Shown here piece after piece: positions 16,401 through 25,963 of a stretch of 64,000 nt of DNA. Position numbers and translations under genes: made by a program. The notes under the pieces were generated by a model. The model did not search any database, was not told the DNA's origin, and saw nothing but the letters and a program-made list of their open reading frames with translations. The stretch covers positions 403,001 to 467,000 of the forward strand of contig NZ_FQYP01000004.1 of assembly GCF_900141785.1 (NCBI RefSeq). Reading direction: 5' to 3'. Within the stretch, counting starts at the first letter, position 1, and every line of letters begins with the position of its first letter. This DNA comes from Aquimarina spongiae. Its GTDB lineage: Bacteria > Bacteroidota > Bacteroidia > Flavobacteriales > Flavobacteriaceae.

Positions 16401-16408
16401 CAAAAATA
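16401..16408 (-). promoter_or_regulatory. -7 promoter element TATTTTTG for dusB
   Basis: Exact TAnnTTTG match on the minus strand, 20 bases upstream of the dusB start. Confidence 0.55.
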
Positions 16409-16494
16409 CGAATTATAATAGACCTAAGAATTGAAGCAAAGAATATCTAGGGCAAAAATACCGTGAGAGATGATATAAACCTTCTAAAATCAAT

Positions 16495-16502
16495 TATATT
16501 TG
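16495..16502 (+). promoter_or_regulatory. -7 promoter element TATATTTG for lepA leader
   Basis: Exact TAnnTTTG match. Transcription from here would include the structured element at 16527-16598 in the leader of lepA. Confidence 0.6.
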
Positions 16503-16526
16503 CAAGTCATTAACAGTGTGAAAATT

Positions 16527-16598
16527 GCGTGAGGGATAGTAGCAAGCTACCCTGTAGCGCGGATAGCCCGACCTGTAATGAAATGGAAGGGCACGCCC
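16527..16598 (+). ncRNA. structured RNA candidate in lepA leader (Flavo-1-like)
   Basis: The segment opens with GCGTGAGGGATAG and closes with AGGGCACGCCC; GCGTG (16527-16531) pairs with CACGC (16592-16596). A GTAG-CAAG-CTAC hairpin and an AGCCCGACC motif lie inside. From memory, this arrangement (GTGAGGGATAG ... GCCCGACC ... GGGCACGCC) recurs between genes of many Flavobacteriia and resembles the Flavo-1 RNA motif described by comparative genomics; I cannot verify the consensus here. It lies 22 bases before the lepA ATG and downstream of a -7 element, so it would be part of the lepA leader or processed from it. Confidence 0.55.
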
Positions 16599-16620
16599 AA
16601 AACCTATTTGAGAAAGAAGA

Positions 16621-18417
16621 ATGAAGCATATTAGAAACTTTTGTATTATAGCGCATATCGACCATGGTAAAAGTACATTGGCAGATCGATTATTGGATTA
16701 TACCGGTTCGGTAACTGCTCGTGAGGCACAGGCTCAGTTGTTAGATAGCATGGATTTGGAGCGAGAGCGTGGAATCACTATAAAAAGTCACGCGATACAA
16801 ATGGAGTATACTTATAAAGGTGAACAATATATATTGAATCTTATCGATACTCCTGGTCATGTGGATTTCTCTTATGAGGTTTCTCGATCTATTGCTGCCT
16901 GCGAAGGAGCGTTGTTGGTCGTAGATGCTGCACAAAGTATACAGGCTCAGACCATTTCTAACCTGTATTTGGCTCTGGAGAATGATCTGGAAATTATACC
17001 CGTACTTAATAAAGTGGATTTACCTAGTGCTAATCCAGAAGAGGTAACCGATGATATTGTGGATTTGTTAGGATGTGATGCTGAAGAGGTAATCCCGGCC
17101 AGTGCAAAAACTGGTATTGGGATCGAAGAGATTTTGGAAGCGGTAATCGAACGCATACCTGCCCCAGAAGGAAACCCTGAAGAACCATTACAAGCACTAA
17201 TTTTTGATTCGGTGTACAATCCTTTTAGAGGAGTAGAAACTTATTTTAGGGTAGTTAACGGAGAAATCAAGAAAGGACAACAGATTAAATTTGTTGCAAC
17301 GGGCAAGAACTACTTTGCAGACGAAATAGGAACGTTAAAGTTGAATCAGGTTCCTAAACAAGTTATAAAAACGGGTGATGTAGGATATCTGATTACAGGA
17401 ATTAAAGACGCAAGGGAGGTAAAGGTAGGAGATACAGTTACCGATGCCAAAGTACCTACTCAAAATGCGATTGAAGGATTTGAGGATGTAAAACCAATGG
17501 TATTTGCAGGGATTTATCCAGTAGATACTGAAGATTATGAAGAGCTTCGCGCTTCTATGGAGAAACTACAGCTTAATGATGCCTCGCTGGTATTTACGCC
17601 AGAGAGTTCTGCAGCTTTGGGGTTTGGGTTTCGATGTGGATTCCTGGGGATGTTACACATGGAAATTATCCAGGAACGACTAGAGCGAGAATTTAATATG
17701 ACCGTAATTACTACGGTTCCTAACGTATCTTATCATGCGTTTACCAATAAAGAACCAGATGAGGTAATTATTGTAAATAACCCTTCGGATTTACCCGACC
17801 CTTCAAAAATGAATCGGGTAGAGGAGCCTTTTATTAAAGCTTCGATTATTACCAAAGCAGACTTTGTTGGTCCGGTAATGTCATTGTGTATTGAAAAAAG
17901 AGGACAGATTACCAATCAAACCTATCTTACACCAGAACGTGTTGAGCTGACTTTTGATATGCCTTTGGCAGAGATCGTTTTTGATTTTTATGATCGTTTA
18001 AAAACCGTTTCCAAAGGGTATGCTTCTTTTGATTATGCTCCTATTGGTCTAAGAGCGTCAAAACTGGTGAAGGTAGATGTACTTTTAAATGCAAATACGG
18101 TAGATGCGCTTTCTGCACTATTGCATCAGGATAACGCATATGATATTGGTAAGAAAATGTGCGAAAAACTGAAGGAACTCATCCCAAGACAGCAGTTTGA
18201 TATTCCTATCCAGGCAGCTATTGGCGCTAAAATTATTGCTCGAGAAACCGTGAAGGCGCTTCGAAAAGATGTTACTGCCAAGTGTTATGGCGGAGATATT
18301 TCTCGTAAAAGAAAATTACTTGAAAAACAGAAGAAGGGTAAAAAGCGTATGCGTCAGGTAGGTAATGTAGAAATTCCTCAGGAAGCGTTTATGGCCGTAC
18401 TGAAGTTGAATGACTAA
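16621..18417 (+). CDS. lepA: elongation factor 4 (LepA) GTPase
   Basis: 598 residues, standard length. The GTPase motifs are visible: [14 protein letters not shown] (P-loop), [29 protein letters not shown]. The C-terminal LepA-specific domain follows ([24 protein letters not shown]). LepA acts on the ribosome in translation quality control and 30S biogenesis. The leader contains a conserved-looking RNA structure, suggesting expression may be tuned at RNA level. Confidence 0.98.
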   Translation: MKHIRNFCIIAHIDHGKSTLADRLLDYTGSVTAREAQAQLLDSMDLERERGITIKSHAIQMEYTYKGEQYILNLIDTPGHVDFSYEVSRSIAACEGALLVVDAAQSIQAQTISNLYLALENDLEIIPVLNKVDLPSANPEEVTDDIVDLLGCDAEEVIPASAKTGIGIEEILEAVIERIPAPEGNPEEPLQALIFDSVYNPFRGVETYFRVVNGEIKKGQQIKFVATGKNYFADEIGTLKLNQVPKQVIKTGDVGYLITGIKDAREVKVGDTVTDAKVPTQNAIEGFEDVKPMVFAGIYPVDTEDYEELRASMEKLQLNDASLVFTPESSAALGFGFRCGFLGMLHMEIIQERLEREFNMTVITTVPNVSYHAFTNKEPDEVIIVNNPSDLPDPSKMNRVEEPFIKASIITKADFVGPVMSLCIEKRGQITNQTYLTPERVELTFDMPLAEIVFDFYDRLKTVSKGYASFDYAPIGLRASKLVKVDVLLNANTVDALSALLHQDNAYDIGKKMCEKLKELIPRQQFDIPIQAAIGAKIIARETVKALRKDVTAKCYGGDISRKRKLLEKQKKGKKRMRQVGNVEIPQEAFMAVLKLND

Positions 18418-18652
18418 CCAGTCATAGACCTAAACTAGAAATATACTTGTAAGAAACAGACTTCTTTTTATTTCAGTCAAAAGAGGTTTAAGTGCAATTT
18501 TATTCGCTGAAATACTCATTTTTTCTAAAAAATTTGTATCTTGCGGTCGGTAAACCCCTAGACCTAAGTAATTTGTAGCGATGCGTATGATTTACTGCTA
18601 TATCATAAAGTAGCCATTTGTACGTTATCACTATTGCACTAAACTAACAACT

Positions 18653-18733
18653 ATGCAAAATTTTTCGCCTACCCGTATTCCTATTTATGTGTATTTCTTT
18701 GCTATTGCCGTTGTGCTGGCGTGTTTGTCGTAA
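18653..18733 (+). CDS. 26-aa single-span membrane microprotein
   Basis: ATG to TAA, 26 residues: a polar start MQNFSPTRIPI followed by a hydrophobic helix YVYFFAIAVVLACLS reaching the C-terminus. This is the shape of small membrane proteins that regulate larger complexes. It lies alone in a 377-base gap between lepA and the HAD gene, after a leader with a promoter-like TATCTTGC at 18537-18544. No family is recognised and chance is not excluded. Confidence 0.4.
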   Translation: MQNFSPTRIPIYVYFFAIAVVLACLS

Positions 18734-18794
18734 AGAATAAAACATTATTTTAGTTCAGCAGATTTCTGCTTTTATCCATCAATAACCCAACAGT

Positions 18795-19616
18795 TTATAC
18801 TCGGGTTGCAAGTTTTTTGTCGTTGATCATTTTTGATAAAATGTATTCAACTCCATTATCATTATTACTCTTTGTGGTGTAATTAGCAACTTCTTTTACG
18901 TTGGGGTGTGCGTTTTCCATGGCAAAGCTGTATTGTGCACGTGTCATCATCTCTAGATCATTATTATAATCTCCAAAAACCAGTGTTTCTTGGGTAGAGA
19001 TCTGATATTTTTCCTGTAATTGCTGCAGCGCATGGCCTTTGTTTGCCAAATTATGAGACAGATCCAACCAAATTTCTCCAGACACTTTTACTTTTAGCTT
19101 GTCTTCTAAATGTTTTAAGGCTGGATACAGATATTTTTCGGATCCTTTTTGATTACAAATTGCAATTTTGAGGTATTTATCATTGGTAACTTCTGCCAGG
19201 TTTTCTACAATTTCATAACGTCCATAATATTCTGAAAACATATCTACAAAGTCTTGTCCGTAGTCTTCGATGTATCCTTTTTTTCGGCCACAAAGAATCA
19301 CCTGAGAGCCTTTCAAAGTTCTGGCAATTTCCAGTAGCTCCAAATAGGTTTCCCGATCAATTTCGGTGGTTTGAAGCTCTTTGTTTTGTCTCATAGTAAG
19401 TGCTCCATTCTCTGCAATAACATAGATATCATCTTTGATAGGTTTTAGCTTATCGATAATGCTATAATATTGTCTTCCGCTTGCGGCAACAAAGGTTACT
19501 CCGAGTGCATTAAGCTCTTCAAAAAGTTCGAAAAAATGACGACTTACTTCTCCTTTAGAATTGAGTAGTGTTCCGTCCATGTCAGTAGCGACTAATTTAA
19601 TCTGTGATAAATCCAT
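18795..19616 (-). CDS. HAD-IIB (Cof-type) phosphatase
   Basis: 273 residues starting with the HAD motif I LVATDMDGTLLNSKG (nucleophile Asp about residue 12), motif II VAASGRQYYS, and motif IV FGDYNNDLEMM. The insertion of the C2B cap lies between about residues 85 and 190. Cof-type enzymes dephosphorylate sugar phosphates, FMN or pyridoxal phosphate; the substrate is not predictable. Monocistronic; TACCTTTA about 25 bases upstream is a near match to the -7 consensus. Confidence 0.9.
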   Translation of the reverse strand: MDLSQIKLVATDMDGTLLNSKGEVSRHFFELFEELNALGVTFVAASGRQYYSIIDKLKPIKDDIYVIAENGALTMRQNKELQTTEIDRETYLELLEIARTLKGSQVILCGRKKGYIEDYGQDFVDMFSEYYGRYEIVENLAEVTNDKYLKIAICNQKGSEKYLYPALKHLEDKLKVKVSGEIWLDLSHNLANKGHALQQLQEKYQISTQETLVFGDYNNDLEMMTRAQYSFAMENAHPNVKEVANYTTKSNNDNGVEYILSKMINDKKLATRV

Positions 19617-19709
19617 AACAATTGTAGTTTCCTAGGTTAAAGGTATAAGAGTTTGTGCTAAAACTAGGGCTATTTATGTGAAGATAATATTAATTTAGCC
19701 GAAAAGCGG

Positions 19710-19717
19710 TATTTTAG
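19710..19717 (+). promoter_or_regulatory. TATTTTAG promoter variant before yjbQ-like gene
   Basis: Differs from TAnnTTTG by one base; the same octamer sits 36-44 bases before two other plus-strand genes in this window (51577 and 54348). Confidence 0.35.
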
Positions 19718-19757
19718 AACAGTTTGGTAAGCTGCAAGGGACCAACAACAAATAAAT

Positions 19758-20180
19758 ATGAAATTCTTCCAAAAAGAAATACGACTACAACCATATCCCA
19801 GAGGGTTTCACTTAATCACTCGAGAAATAGAAGCCTTGTTTCCTGAGTTGAAAGAAATACAAATTGGTCAGTTGCAGGTATTTATTAAGCATACTTCAGC
19901 GAGTCTTACGATCAATGAAAATGCAGATCCTACAGTACGACAAGATTTTGAAAGTCATATGAATGTGATGGTGCCCGAAGACGCTCCGTATTACATCCAT
20001 ACCTACGAAGGTCCAGATGACATGCCTGCGCATATTAAAGCTTCGCTAATGGGAACCTCGGTGCAAATACCGGTTACTAAAGGAAGGTTAAATTTGGGAA
20101 CCTGGCAAGGAGTTTACCTATGTGAACATCGGGATTATGGAGGTGCCAGAAAGTTGGTGTTGACCGTGTTTGGGTCCTAA
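19758..20180 (+). CDS. YjbQ / UPF0047 family protein
   Basis: 140 residues with the UPF0047 signature HTSASLTINENADPTVRQD, the metal-site histidines (HTSA, AHIKASLMG, LCEHRD), and a C-terminal GTWQGVYLCEHRDYGGARKL. Family members have been annotated as secondary thiamine-phosphate synthases, but the physiological role is unsettled. Complete and typical in length, monocistronic. Confidence 0.9.
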   Translation: MKFFQKEIRLQPYPRGFHLITREIEALFPELKEIQIGQLQVFIKHTSASLTINENADPTVRQDFESHMNVMVPEDAPYYIHTYEGPDDMPAHIKASLMGTSVQIPVTKGRLNLGTWQGVYLCEHRDYGGARKLVLTVFGS

Positions 20181-20247
20181 AAGAAATTAGAATATCAAGC
20201 TTATCGAATCATAAACTTTACCATCCGATAAGCCTAATTTCTATATA

Positions 20248-20691
20248 TTAATCAAACCATTGTGCCCATGGAATTCTGGATAACATTAGAATCCAAGCCA
20301 GGGTATAAAAAATGGCTAGCATTTTGAACTTTGGAGTAGAGGTCAATTTCTTTTTGTGCTTAGAATACCCTACGGTAATAAAAGTAATCATGAGAATCAT
20401 GGTTAGCGGATGCTCTACATTATACAATCTTAACGTAGAATCTTTCATGATTTCTCCCATACCATGTGTTCCTGAAAACCACACGACAAGAGGAGATAAA
20501 AAGAAAATCACAATTCCGATCAGTAGTTGAATGTGTGACACAATAAGAGCAAATAAAGAAACTCTAAAATCTTTGGGTGCATACTCTCTCTTGGTAAAGA
20601 AACCGATTAAGGCATTTATAGTAGCCAAAGTAACGATTAATAGTACCAGATACGCCCAATAAGAGTGAACAATTTGAATAGCTTCGTACAT
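20248..20691 (-). CDS. conserved four-helix membrane protein
   Basis: 147 residues with four predicted membrane helices (about residues 10-30, 45-70, 92-112, 122-140) and conserved-looking histidines (IVHSYWAYL, VSHIQLLI, VEHPLTMI) that could bind heme. Such proteins are common in Flavobacteriaceae and are sometimes labelled cytochrome-b-like; I cannot assign a function. A -7 element on the minus strand lies 29 bases upstream of the start. A strong terminator separates it from the TonB receptor gene upstream. Confidence 0.75.
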   Translation of the reverse strand: MYEAIQIVHSYWAYLVLLIVTLATINALIGFFTKREYAPKDFRVSLFALIVSHIQLLIGIVIFFLSPLVVWFSGTHGMGEIMKDSTLRLYNVEHPLTMILMITFITVGYSKHKKKLTSTPKFKMLAIFYTLAWILMLSRIPWAQWFD

Positions 20692-20719
20692 AGTGAAGTG
20701 TTTATGTGTTTCGTTTTTT

Positions 20720-20727
20720 CAAAGGTA
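20720..20727 (-). promoter_or_regulatory. -7 promoter element TACCTTTG for the four-helix membrane protein
   Basis: Exact TAnnTTTG match on the minus strand, 29 bases upstream of the start codon at 20691. Confidence 0.55.
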
Positions 20728-20740
20728 ACTATAAAGAATA

Positions 20741-20773
20741 AAAAAACCTCATTCTATCAGAATGAGGTTTTTT
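20741..20773 (-). terminator. strong bidirectional-type terminator after the TonB receptor
   Basis: A perfect 15-bp stem (AAAAAACCTCATTCT / AGAATGAGGTTTTTT) with a 3-base loop. On the minus strand it follows the TonB receptor stop by about 20 bases. Confidence 0.9.
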
Positions 20774-20792
20774 GGTTGGTATGAGTTACAGA

Positions 20793-23700
20793 TTAGTTAA
20801 ATAAGTAACGTAATCCGATTTGCATTTGCCATCTAGAAGATTGATTTCCGAAGTCATCAATTTGCTCTACGTCGTCAATTACGTTTTCGTTTAATTGGAA
20901 AGTAGGCACATTGTTTCCGTCGATATCAACGATATCTAATAAGTTTACTTCACTAGAGATAAACTTTCTAACTCCCCACTCCTTGTTTAAGAAGTTTCCA
21001 AAGTTTAAGATATCAGCAGTTAATTGTAAACCATGTCTGTTTTCTCCAACTTGAATAGAGAAATCTTGTACGAATCTTAAGTCGAAGATGTGGTTCCATG
21101 GTCCTCTGTCACCATTTCTTTCAGCATAATCTCCTCTTCTTTCGCTTAGGTAATCATCGTTTTCGATATAGTTGTTAAACGCTTCCCACTGTGCAGCTTG
21201 CTCTGCAGCTGTACCATCAAATTGGATTTCGCTAGCGTCTCTTGGTACGTAGATTAATGCACCATCATCAAAATCATCGTTAAGTACTAATTCGTTATTC
21301 TCATTTCCGTAAGTGTAAGAGAATGGACGAGACTGAGTTGCTTCATATACCAAACCAAGAGTAGTTTTGATATTTTCTGTCCATTTGAACTCATAAGAAA
21401 TATTACTGATGATTCTGTGTCCAGCAGAGAAATCAGAACGGGTTAACGGTTGTCTAGCGTTTTTACCATTTACGGTTACCTGGTTGTTCCACTGAGAACT
21501 GTTCTGAGATGAAGTAGCATCAAAGATGTTTTCAGAATCACCATAAGAGTAAGAGAAACTTCCTTGGAAACCATTATCGAATGGTTTTGTTAATGTAAAA
21601 GAAGCATTCCATGAATACCCTTCTCCGGTGTTAGAAGCTAAGTAGATTCCAGAACCGTAAGTTGAATCGATACGATCAAACAGGTTGTATCTTGGTCTGT
21701 TATCAGGACCATTATTAAGTGTTTCTGAAGCTTCTCTGATGTTTAAGTTTTCGTACTGCAACTGAGTAATGTTGTCTTGGTAAAGAAGGTCTGCAGAAGC
21801 AATAAGTCCCCACCAAGGTAATTTTTGATCTACAGCGATGTTGTACTTCATGATCTGTGGTAACTTAGTATCAGGAGCAAACAAGTCAATTTGTCCACCT
21901 ACATCACCAGAACCAGGAGTTAAGTGTCTTGGCTGTGTATTTACATCTGGGTTAAAGAAGATAGGATCGTTAAAATCTCTTGCATCACTTACCCCTTGAG
22001 TAATACCATTGTTGTTATATGTTCCACCAGCCCATACTAATGGTACTCGAGAAGTAAAGATACCTAGACCACCACGAAGTTGTGTAGTTCTGTCTCCGTT
22101 TACATCCCAGTTGAAACCAATTCTAGGAGCGATATGTGCTCTCGATCTGATCGCTTTTCCTACTCTAGCACCCTGAAGATCTTTTCCAGCTGCTTCAAGA
22201 AGGGCTACAGTTCTTGTATTAAAGTCTTCGTTTACTAATCCGTCATCCCACATTGGAATATCCACACGTAAACCAGCAGTTAATTTGAAGTTATCTGTCA
22301 TTTGTACTTCATCCTGAACGTAGAATCCAAGAACAAGACGATCAAATTCTGCAGCTCCAGTAGACTCATCACCTATACCACCACCTGGAAGTAGTGAGTA
22401 GTTGTAGTCGTAACGGCTAACCTCTTCGTTGTTTAAGAAGGCATCTACACCTGTAGTTCCTGCACCACTATTGTCAAAGTATCTGTAACGTCCAAAGTTA
22501 TTTCTGAAGAATAAGTTCTTTGTAGAAGCAAATTCGTTTTGAGTACCAATAGTAATCGTATGTCTTCCGGAGAAGATACTAAAGTTGTTTGCGAATGTAA
22601 ATACATCCTGATCAAGAAGGTTTGCAGTACTGAAACGCTCTGCACCAAAGTTAATTCCTCCGTCTCCATCATCTAAGAAAACAGTTGGGAATGGGTCACC
22701 ATCAGGATCACGGTCATCTCTTACCAAAGAGTATCCTAAGATTAAGTTGTTAGAGAATTTATCTCCAATAGTAGAGTTCCACTCCAAAGTAGTTGTATTT
22801 GCAACACTTTCGAATAATTCAGACCCATTGGTAAAGTTAATAGTACCGTTGCTAGATCCTCTTCCTTCTAAGTTTTCAGACTTCACGTAGTTGTTCTTGA
22901 TGAAGATCTGGTTGTTGTCATCAATGTTCCAGTCTAAACGAATGGTAAATGTATTACCTAATAGAGTAGAAGCATTGTTGTCAAATGTTCCAATATCGTA
23001 GTTGTAACGACTTAATATTGTTTGTCTTAAGTTGGCAAGATCTTGTGCAGAAGAGTTACCTCTATAGTTCGAGATGTTGAAAGGAGCAGGAGTTTCGTTG
23101 TCTATTCTCTCGTAGTTTGCAAAGAAGAATAATTTATCCTTGATGATCGGTCCACCAACTCTCATACCATAAGTAAGCGCAGTAAACTCATCAGTTTTTT
23201 CTCTTTCTTCGCCTTCTTCAAGTAAATCAACAGGCGTTTTACCTACTAAATCTTCATTTTTGAAGAAGGTATAGGCAGAAGCTTGCCATTGGTTAGATCC
23301 AGAACGAGTAATCGCGTTGATCGCACCTCCAGCAAAACCTGATTGTCTTACGTCAAATGGAGCAACATTAATCTGGAAAGTTTCAATCGCGTCGATAGAG
23401 AAAGGGTTGATTCCCGTTTGTCCACCATTCGTTCCCGAACCTGCAAGACCAAAAACGTCATTGTTTACAGCACCATCAATATAGATACCATTGAAACGGT
23501 TGTTTTGACCAGCAATAGAAACAGAGAAACCGTCATTTCCTTCAGTCAACTGAGCCTGAGGAGTTACTCTCACAAATTCTGCAATCGCTCTAGATGTGTT
23601 AGGTAAGGTGTTAATCTCACGCTGTGTTACTGTAGTTTCGGCTCCGGTTTTTCCAGAATCGAAAACACCATCACGAGTCGCAGTGATCACCACTTCTTCT

Positions 23701-24047
23701 AGCACATTAGATGCTTCTTGAAGTTGCGTATTGATCTTTTCAGCTTGTCCTAATTGAAGAAACACTCCATCTTTAATAAAACCTTGAAAACCAACATATG
23801 TAATTGTTACACGGTATGGTCCTCCTACACGCATGTTATTAATGCGATAAAATCCATCAAAATCTGTAGTTACACCGTACTTAGTCCCGGTTGGACCATG
23901 AACAGCTAGTACTGTTGCACCTGGTAAAGGCTCACCAGTGTTGTCAACAACTTTACCATTCATCGATGATGTAGTTACCCCTTGCGCATACGTTTCCCCA
24001 ACGAATGCTAACAGGATTACAGCAAGTAAAAATGTAATCTTTTTCAT
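20793..24047 (-). CDS. Oar-like TonB-dependent outer-membrane receptor
   Basis: 1084 residues: signal peptide MKKITFLLAVILLAFVGETYAQ, a carboxypeptidase-regulatory-like domain (about 25-115, GKVVDNTGEPLPGATVLA), a plug domain (about 130-250), and a long beta-barrel ending in an aromatic-terminated strand MQIGLRYLFN. This is the architecture of Oar/SusC-type receptors in Bacteroidota, which import large ligands with TonB energy. No SusD-like lipoprotein follows, so it is not a standard polysaccharide-utilisation pair. Ligand unknown. Monocistronic between a long leader and a terminator. Confidence 0.9.
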   Translation of the reverse strand: MKKITFLLAVILLAFVGETYAQGVTTSSMNGKVVDNTGEPLPGATVLAVHGPTGTKYGVTTDFDGFYRINNMRVGGPYRVTITYVGFQGFIKDGVFLQLGQAEKINTQLQEASNVLEEVVITATRDGVFDSGKTGAETTVTQREINTLPNTSRAIAEFVRVTPQAQLTEGNDGFSVSIAGQNNRFNGIYIDGAVNNDVFGLAGSGTNGGQTGINPFSIDAIETFQINVAPFDVRQSGFAGGAINAITRSGSNQWQASAYTFFKNEDLVGKTPVDLLEEGEEREKTDEFTALTYGMRVGGPIIKDKLFFFANYERIDNETPAPFNISNYRGNSSAQDLANLRQTILSRYNYDIGTFDNNASTLLGNTFTIRLDWNIDDNNQIFIKNNYVKSENLEGRGSSNGTINFTNGSELFESVANTTTLEWNSTIGDKFSNNLILGYSLVRDDRDPDGDPFPTVFLDDGDGGINFGAERFSTANLLDQDVFTFANNFSIFSGRHTITIGTQNEFASTKNLFFRNNFGRYRYFDNSGAGTTGVDAFLNNEEVSRYDYNYSLLPGGGIGDESTGAAEFDRLVLGFYVQDEVQMTDNFKLTAGLRVDIPMWDDGLVNEDFNTRTVALLEAAGKDLQGARVGKAIRSRAHIAPRIGFNWDVNGDRTTQLRGGLGIFTSRVPLVWAGGTYNNNGITQGVSDARDFNDPIFFNPDVNTQPRHLTPGSGDVGGQIDLFAPDTKLPQIMKYNIAVDQKLPWWGLIASADLLYQDNITQLQYENLNIREASETLNNGPDNRPRYNLFDRIDSTYGSGIYLASNTGEGYSWNASFTLTKPFDNGFQGSFSYSYGDSENIFDATSSQNSSQWNNQVTVNGKNARQPLTRSDFSAGHRIISNISYEFKWTENIKTTLGLVYEATQSRPFSYTYGNENNELVLNDDFDDGALIYVPRDASEIQFDGTAAEQAAQWEAFNNYIENDDYLSERRGDYAERNGDRGPWNHIFDLRFVQDFSIQVGENRHGLQLTADILNFGNFLNKEWGVRKFISSEVNLLDIVDIDGNNVPTFQLNENVIDDVEQIDDFGNQSSRWQMQIGLRYLFN

Positions 24048-24280
24048 TATAAATAATTGAGTTAATTAATCCGTGCAAATGAACAAATCTTTGTGGAAAC
24101 CTACTTTATCTTAACGTTAAGACTTTTTCACAAAAATTTTATGGTATTAAAGTAACTATAAATATGGATGACGTTGGTTGTCAGCGAGTTGAAAATTTTC
24201 AAAAGTTATTAACTAAAATTATGTTAATTAATTCTTTTTTTAGAAATGCAACTTTAACATTTTTAAGCAGTCAATGAGTC

Positions 24281-24317
24281 AAAAAAAAGCCTTGAAATCG
24301 TCACTTTCAAGGCTTTT
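24281..24317 (-). terminator. intrinsic terminator after pgi
   Basis: AAAAGCCTTGAAA pairs with TTTCAAGGCTTTT (13 bp, 7-base loop); on the minus strand it is followed by T residues. It lies directly after the pgi stop and ends the four-gene operon starting at 28975. Confidence 0.9.
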
Positions 24318-24320
24318 GTT

Positions 24321-25961
24321 TTATTTAACTAAATACTTTTTTAGAAGGTTAGCTGTAGAAGAGTCATGTTGATAACTCTCAGAATTGTTAATTTCGGATA
24401 GAATTTTTGTAGCCAATTGCTTACCTAATTCTACTCCCCATTGATCATAACTGAATATATTCCATACGATTCCTTGCACAAAAATTCGTTGTTCGTACAT
24501 AGATATCAGTGCGCCCAAATTTTTGGGAGTAAGTTTGTCGATTAAAACCGTAGTGGTAGGTTTATTTCCTTCAAATATTTTAAAAGGAGTAAGTTGATTG
24601 ATTTTGGCTTCTGAAAGATTTTTAGAAGATAACTCCTCGACTACTTCTTCTTTGGTTTTACCGTTCATCAAAGCTTCGGTTTGTGCAAAGAAATTAGCCA
24701 TCAATTTGTCTTGATGGTCCTGATCTCCAAACAAGCTATGTTTGAATCCAATAAACTCGGCCGGAATCAATTTTGTTCCCTGATGAATCAATTGAAAAAA
24801 AGCATGTTGCGCATTTGTACCTGGTTCTCCCCAAATAATGGTTCCGGTTTGATATGAAATGGGATTTCCTTTTCGATCTACGCTTTTTCCATTACTCTCC
24901 ATGATCCCTTGTTGTAGATACGCGGGTAATCGATGAAGGTATTGAGAATAAGGAATGATGGCTTCACTTTCGGCTCCAAAAAAGTTATTGTACCATACGC
25001 TTAGTAGGCCAAGTATAACTGGAATATTCTCTTCAAAAGGAGTGTTTTTGAAATGTTGATCCATTTCATAGGCCCCTTCTAACAATGCTTCAAAATTATC
25101 ATATCCCAAAGAAAGGCTTATAGATAAACCAACTGCGCTCCAAAGAGAAAAACGACCACCAACCCAATCCCACAGCGGGAAAATGTTGTCTTCATCAATT
25201 CCAAATTTGGTCACGTTTGCAATGTTGCTGGATACGGCTACGAAATGCTTGCCGACTGCCTCGTTAGGCGCATTTTGTGTAAACCACTTTCTGGCTGTAG
25301 TAGCATTAGAGAGTGTTTCCTGGGTAGAGAACGTTTTTGAAACAACTACAAAAAGTGTGGTTTCGGGATCTAAGCCTTTTAAATTTTGATGCGTGTGATC
25401 TCCATCAACATTAGAAATAAAATGTACATTCAGATGGTTTTTATAGTACTCAAGGGATTCCGTAATCATTACCGGACCAAGGTCAGAGCCACCGATACCA
25501 ATATTCACAATATCTGTAAAGGCTTTCCCGGTATATCCCTTTAGCGTTCCAGAAATCACTTTGTTACTAAACTCCTTAATTTTTTGTTTTACCTCATTAA
25601 CTTCGGGCAGCACATTTTTACCGTCAACTTCTATATTTTTATTTACAGGAGTTCTAAGTGCAGTGTGTAATACTGCTCTATCTTCGGTTTCATTAATTAT
25701 GCTACCTTCAAAATAGTGGGTGATGGCTTCATCTAATTTTACTTCTTTAGCAAGATCAATTAAAAGGTCTTTGGTGGTTTGATCAATTCGGTTCTTTGAG
25801 TAATCCACATAAAAATCTTCCCAAGCTATCGTAAAGAGATCGGCACGTTGTGGGTGTGTAGCAAAAAGCTCTTTTAAATGCTTTCCTTTTATATTCTCAT
25901 AATGTGATTGTAGTGCTTCCCAGGCTTTTGTGGTGGTGGGGTTAATAGTTGGTAATGCCAT
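24321..25961 (-). CDS. pgi: glucose-6-phosphate isomerase
   Basis: 546 residues, normal for the long bacterial/eukaryotic-type enzyme. Signature segments are visible: [33 protein letters not shown], and WDWVGGRFS, plus the catalytic-Glu region [12 protein letters not shown]. It interconverts glucose-6-phosphate and fructose-6-phosphate. It is last in an operon with DUF3108, tryptophan dioxygenase and M23 peptidase genes, only 2 bases after the peptidase gene. Confidence 0.97.
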   Translation of the reverse strand: MALPTINPTTTKAWEALQSHYENIKGKHLKELFATHPQRADLFTIAWEDFYVDYSKNRIDQTTKDLLIDLAKEVKLDEAITHYFEGSIINETEDRAVLHTALRTPVNKNIEVDGKNVLPEVNEVKQKIKEFSNKVISGTLKGYTGKAFTDIVNIGIGGSDLGPVMITESLEYYKNHLNVHFISNVDGDHTHQNLKGLDPETTLFVVVSKTFSTQETLSNATTARKWFTQNAPNEAVGKHFVAVSSNIANVTKFGIDEDNIFPLWDWVGGRFSLWSAVGLSISLSLGYDNFEALLEGAYEMDQHFKNTPFEENIPVILGLLSVWYNNFFGAESEAIIPYSQYLHRLPAYLQQGIMESNGKSVDRKGNPISYQTGTIIWGEPGTNAQHAFFQLIHQGTKLIPAEFIGFKHSLFGDQDHQDKLMANFFAQTEALMNGKTKEEVVEELSSKNLSEAKINQLTPFKIFEGNKPTTTVLIDKLTPKNLGALISMYEQRIFVQGIVWNIFSYDQWGVELGKQLATKILSEINNSESYQHDSSTANLLKKYLVK

Positions 25962-25963
25962 TT

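Noticed and set aside
22445..22672. 75-codon minus-strand frame inside the TonB receptor
   Set aside because: A shifted-frame shadow of the receptor gene; the real frame is intact throughout.
20793..24047. Polysaccharide-utilisation locus around the TonB receptor
   Set aside because: There is no SusD-like lipoprotein or glycoside hydrolase next to it; the neighbours are pgi and a four-helix membrane protein.
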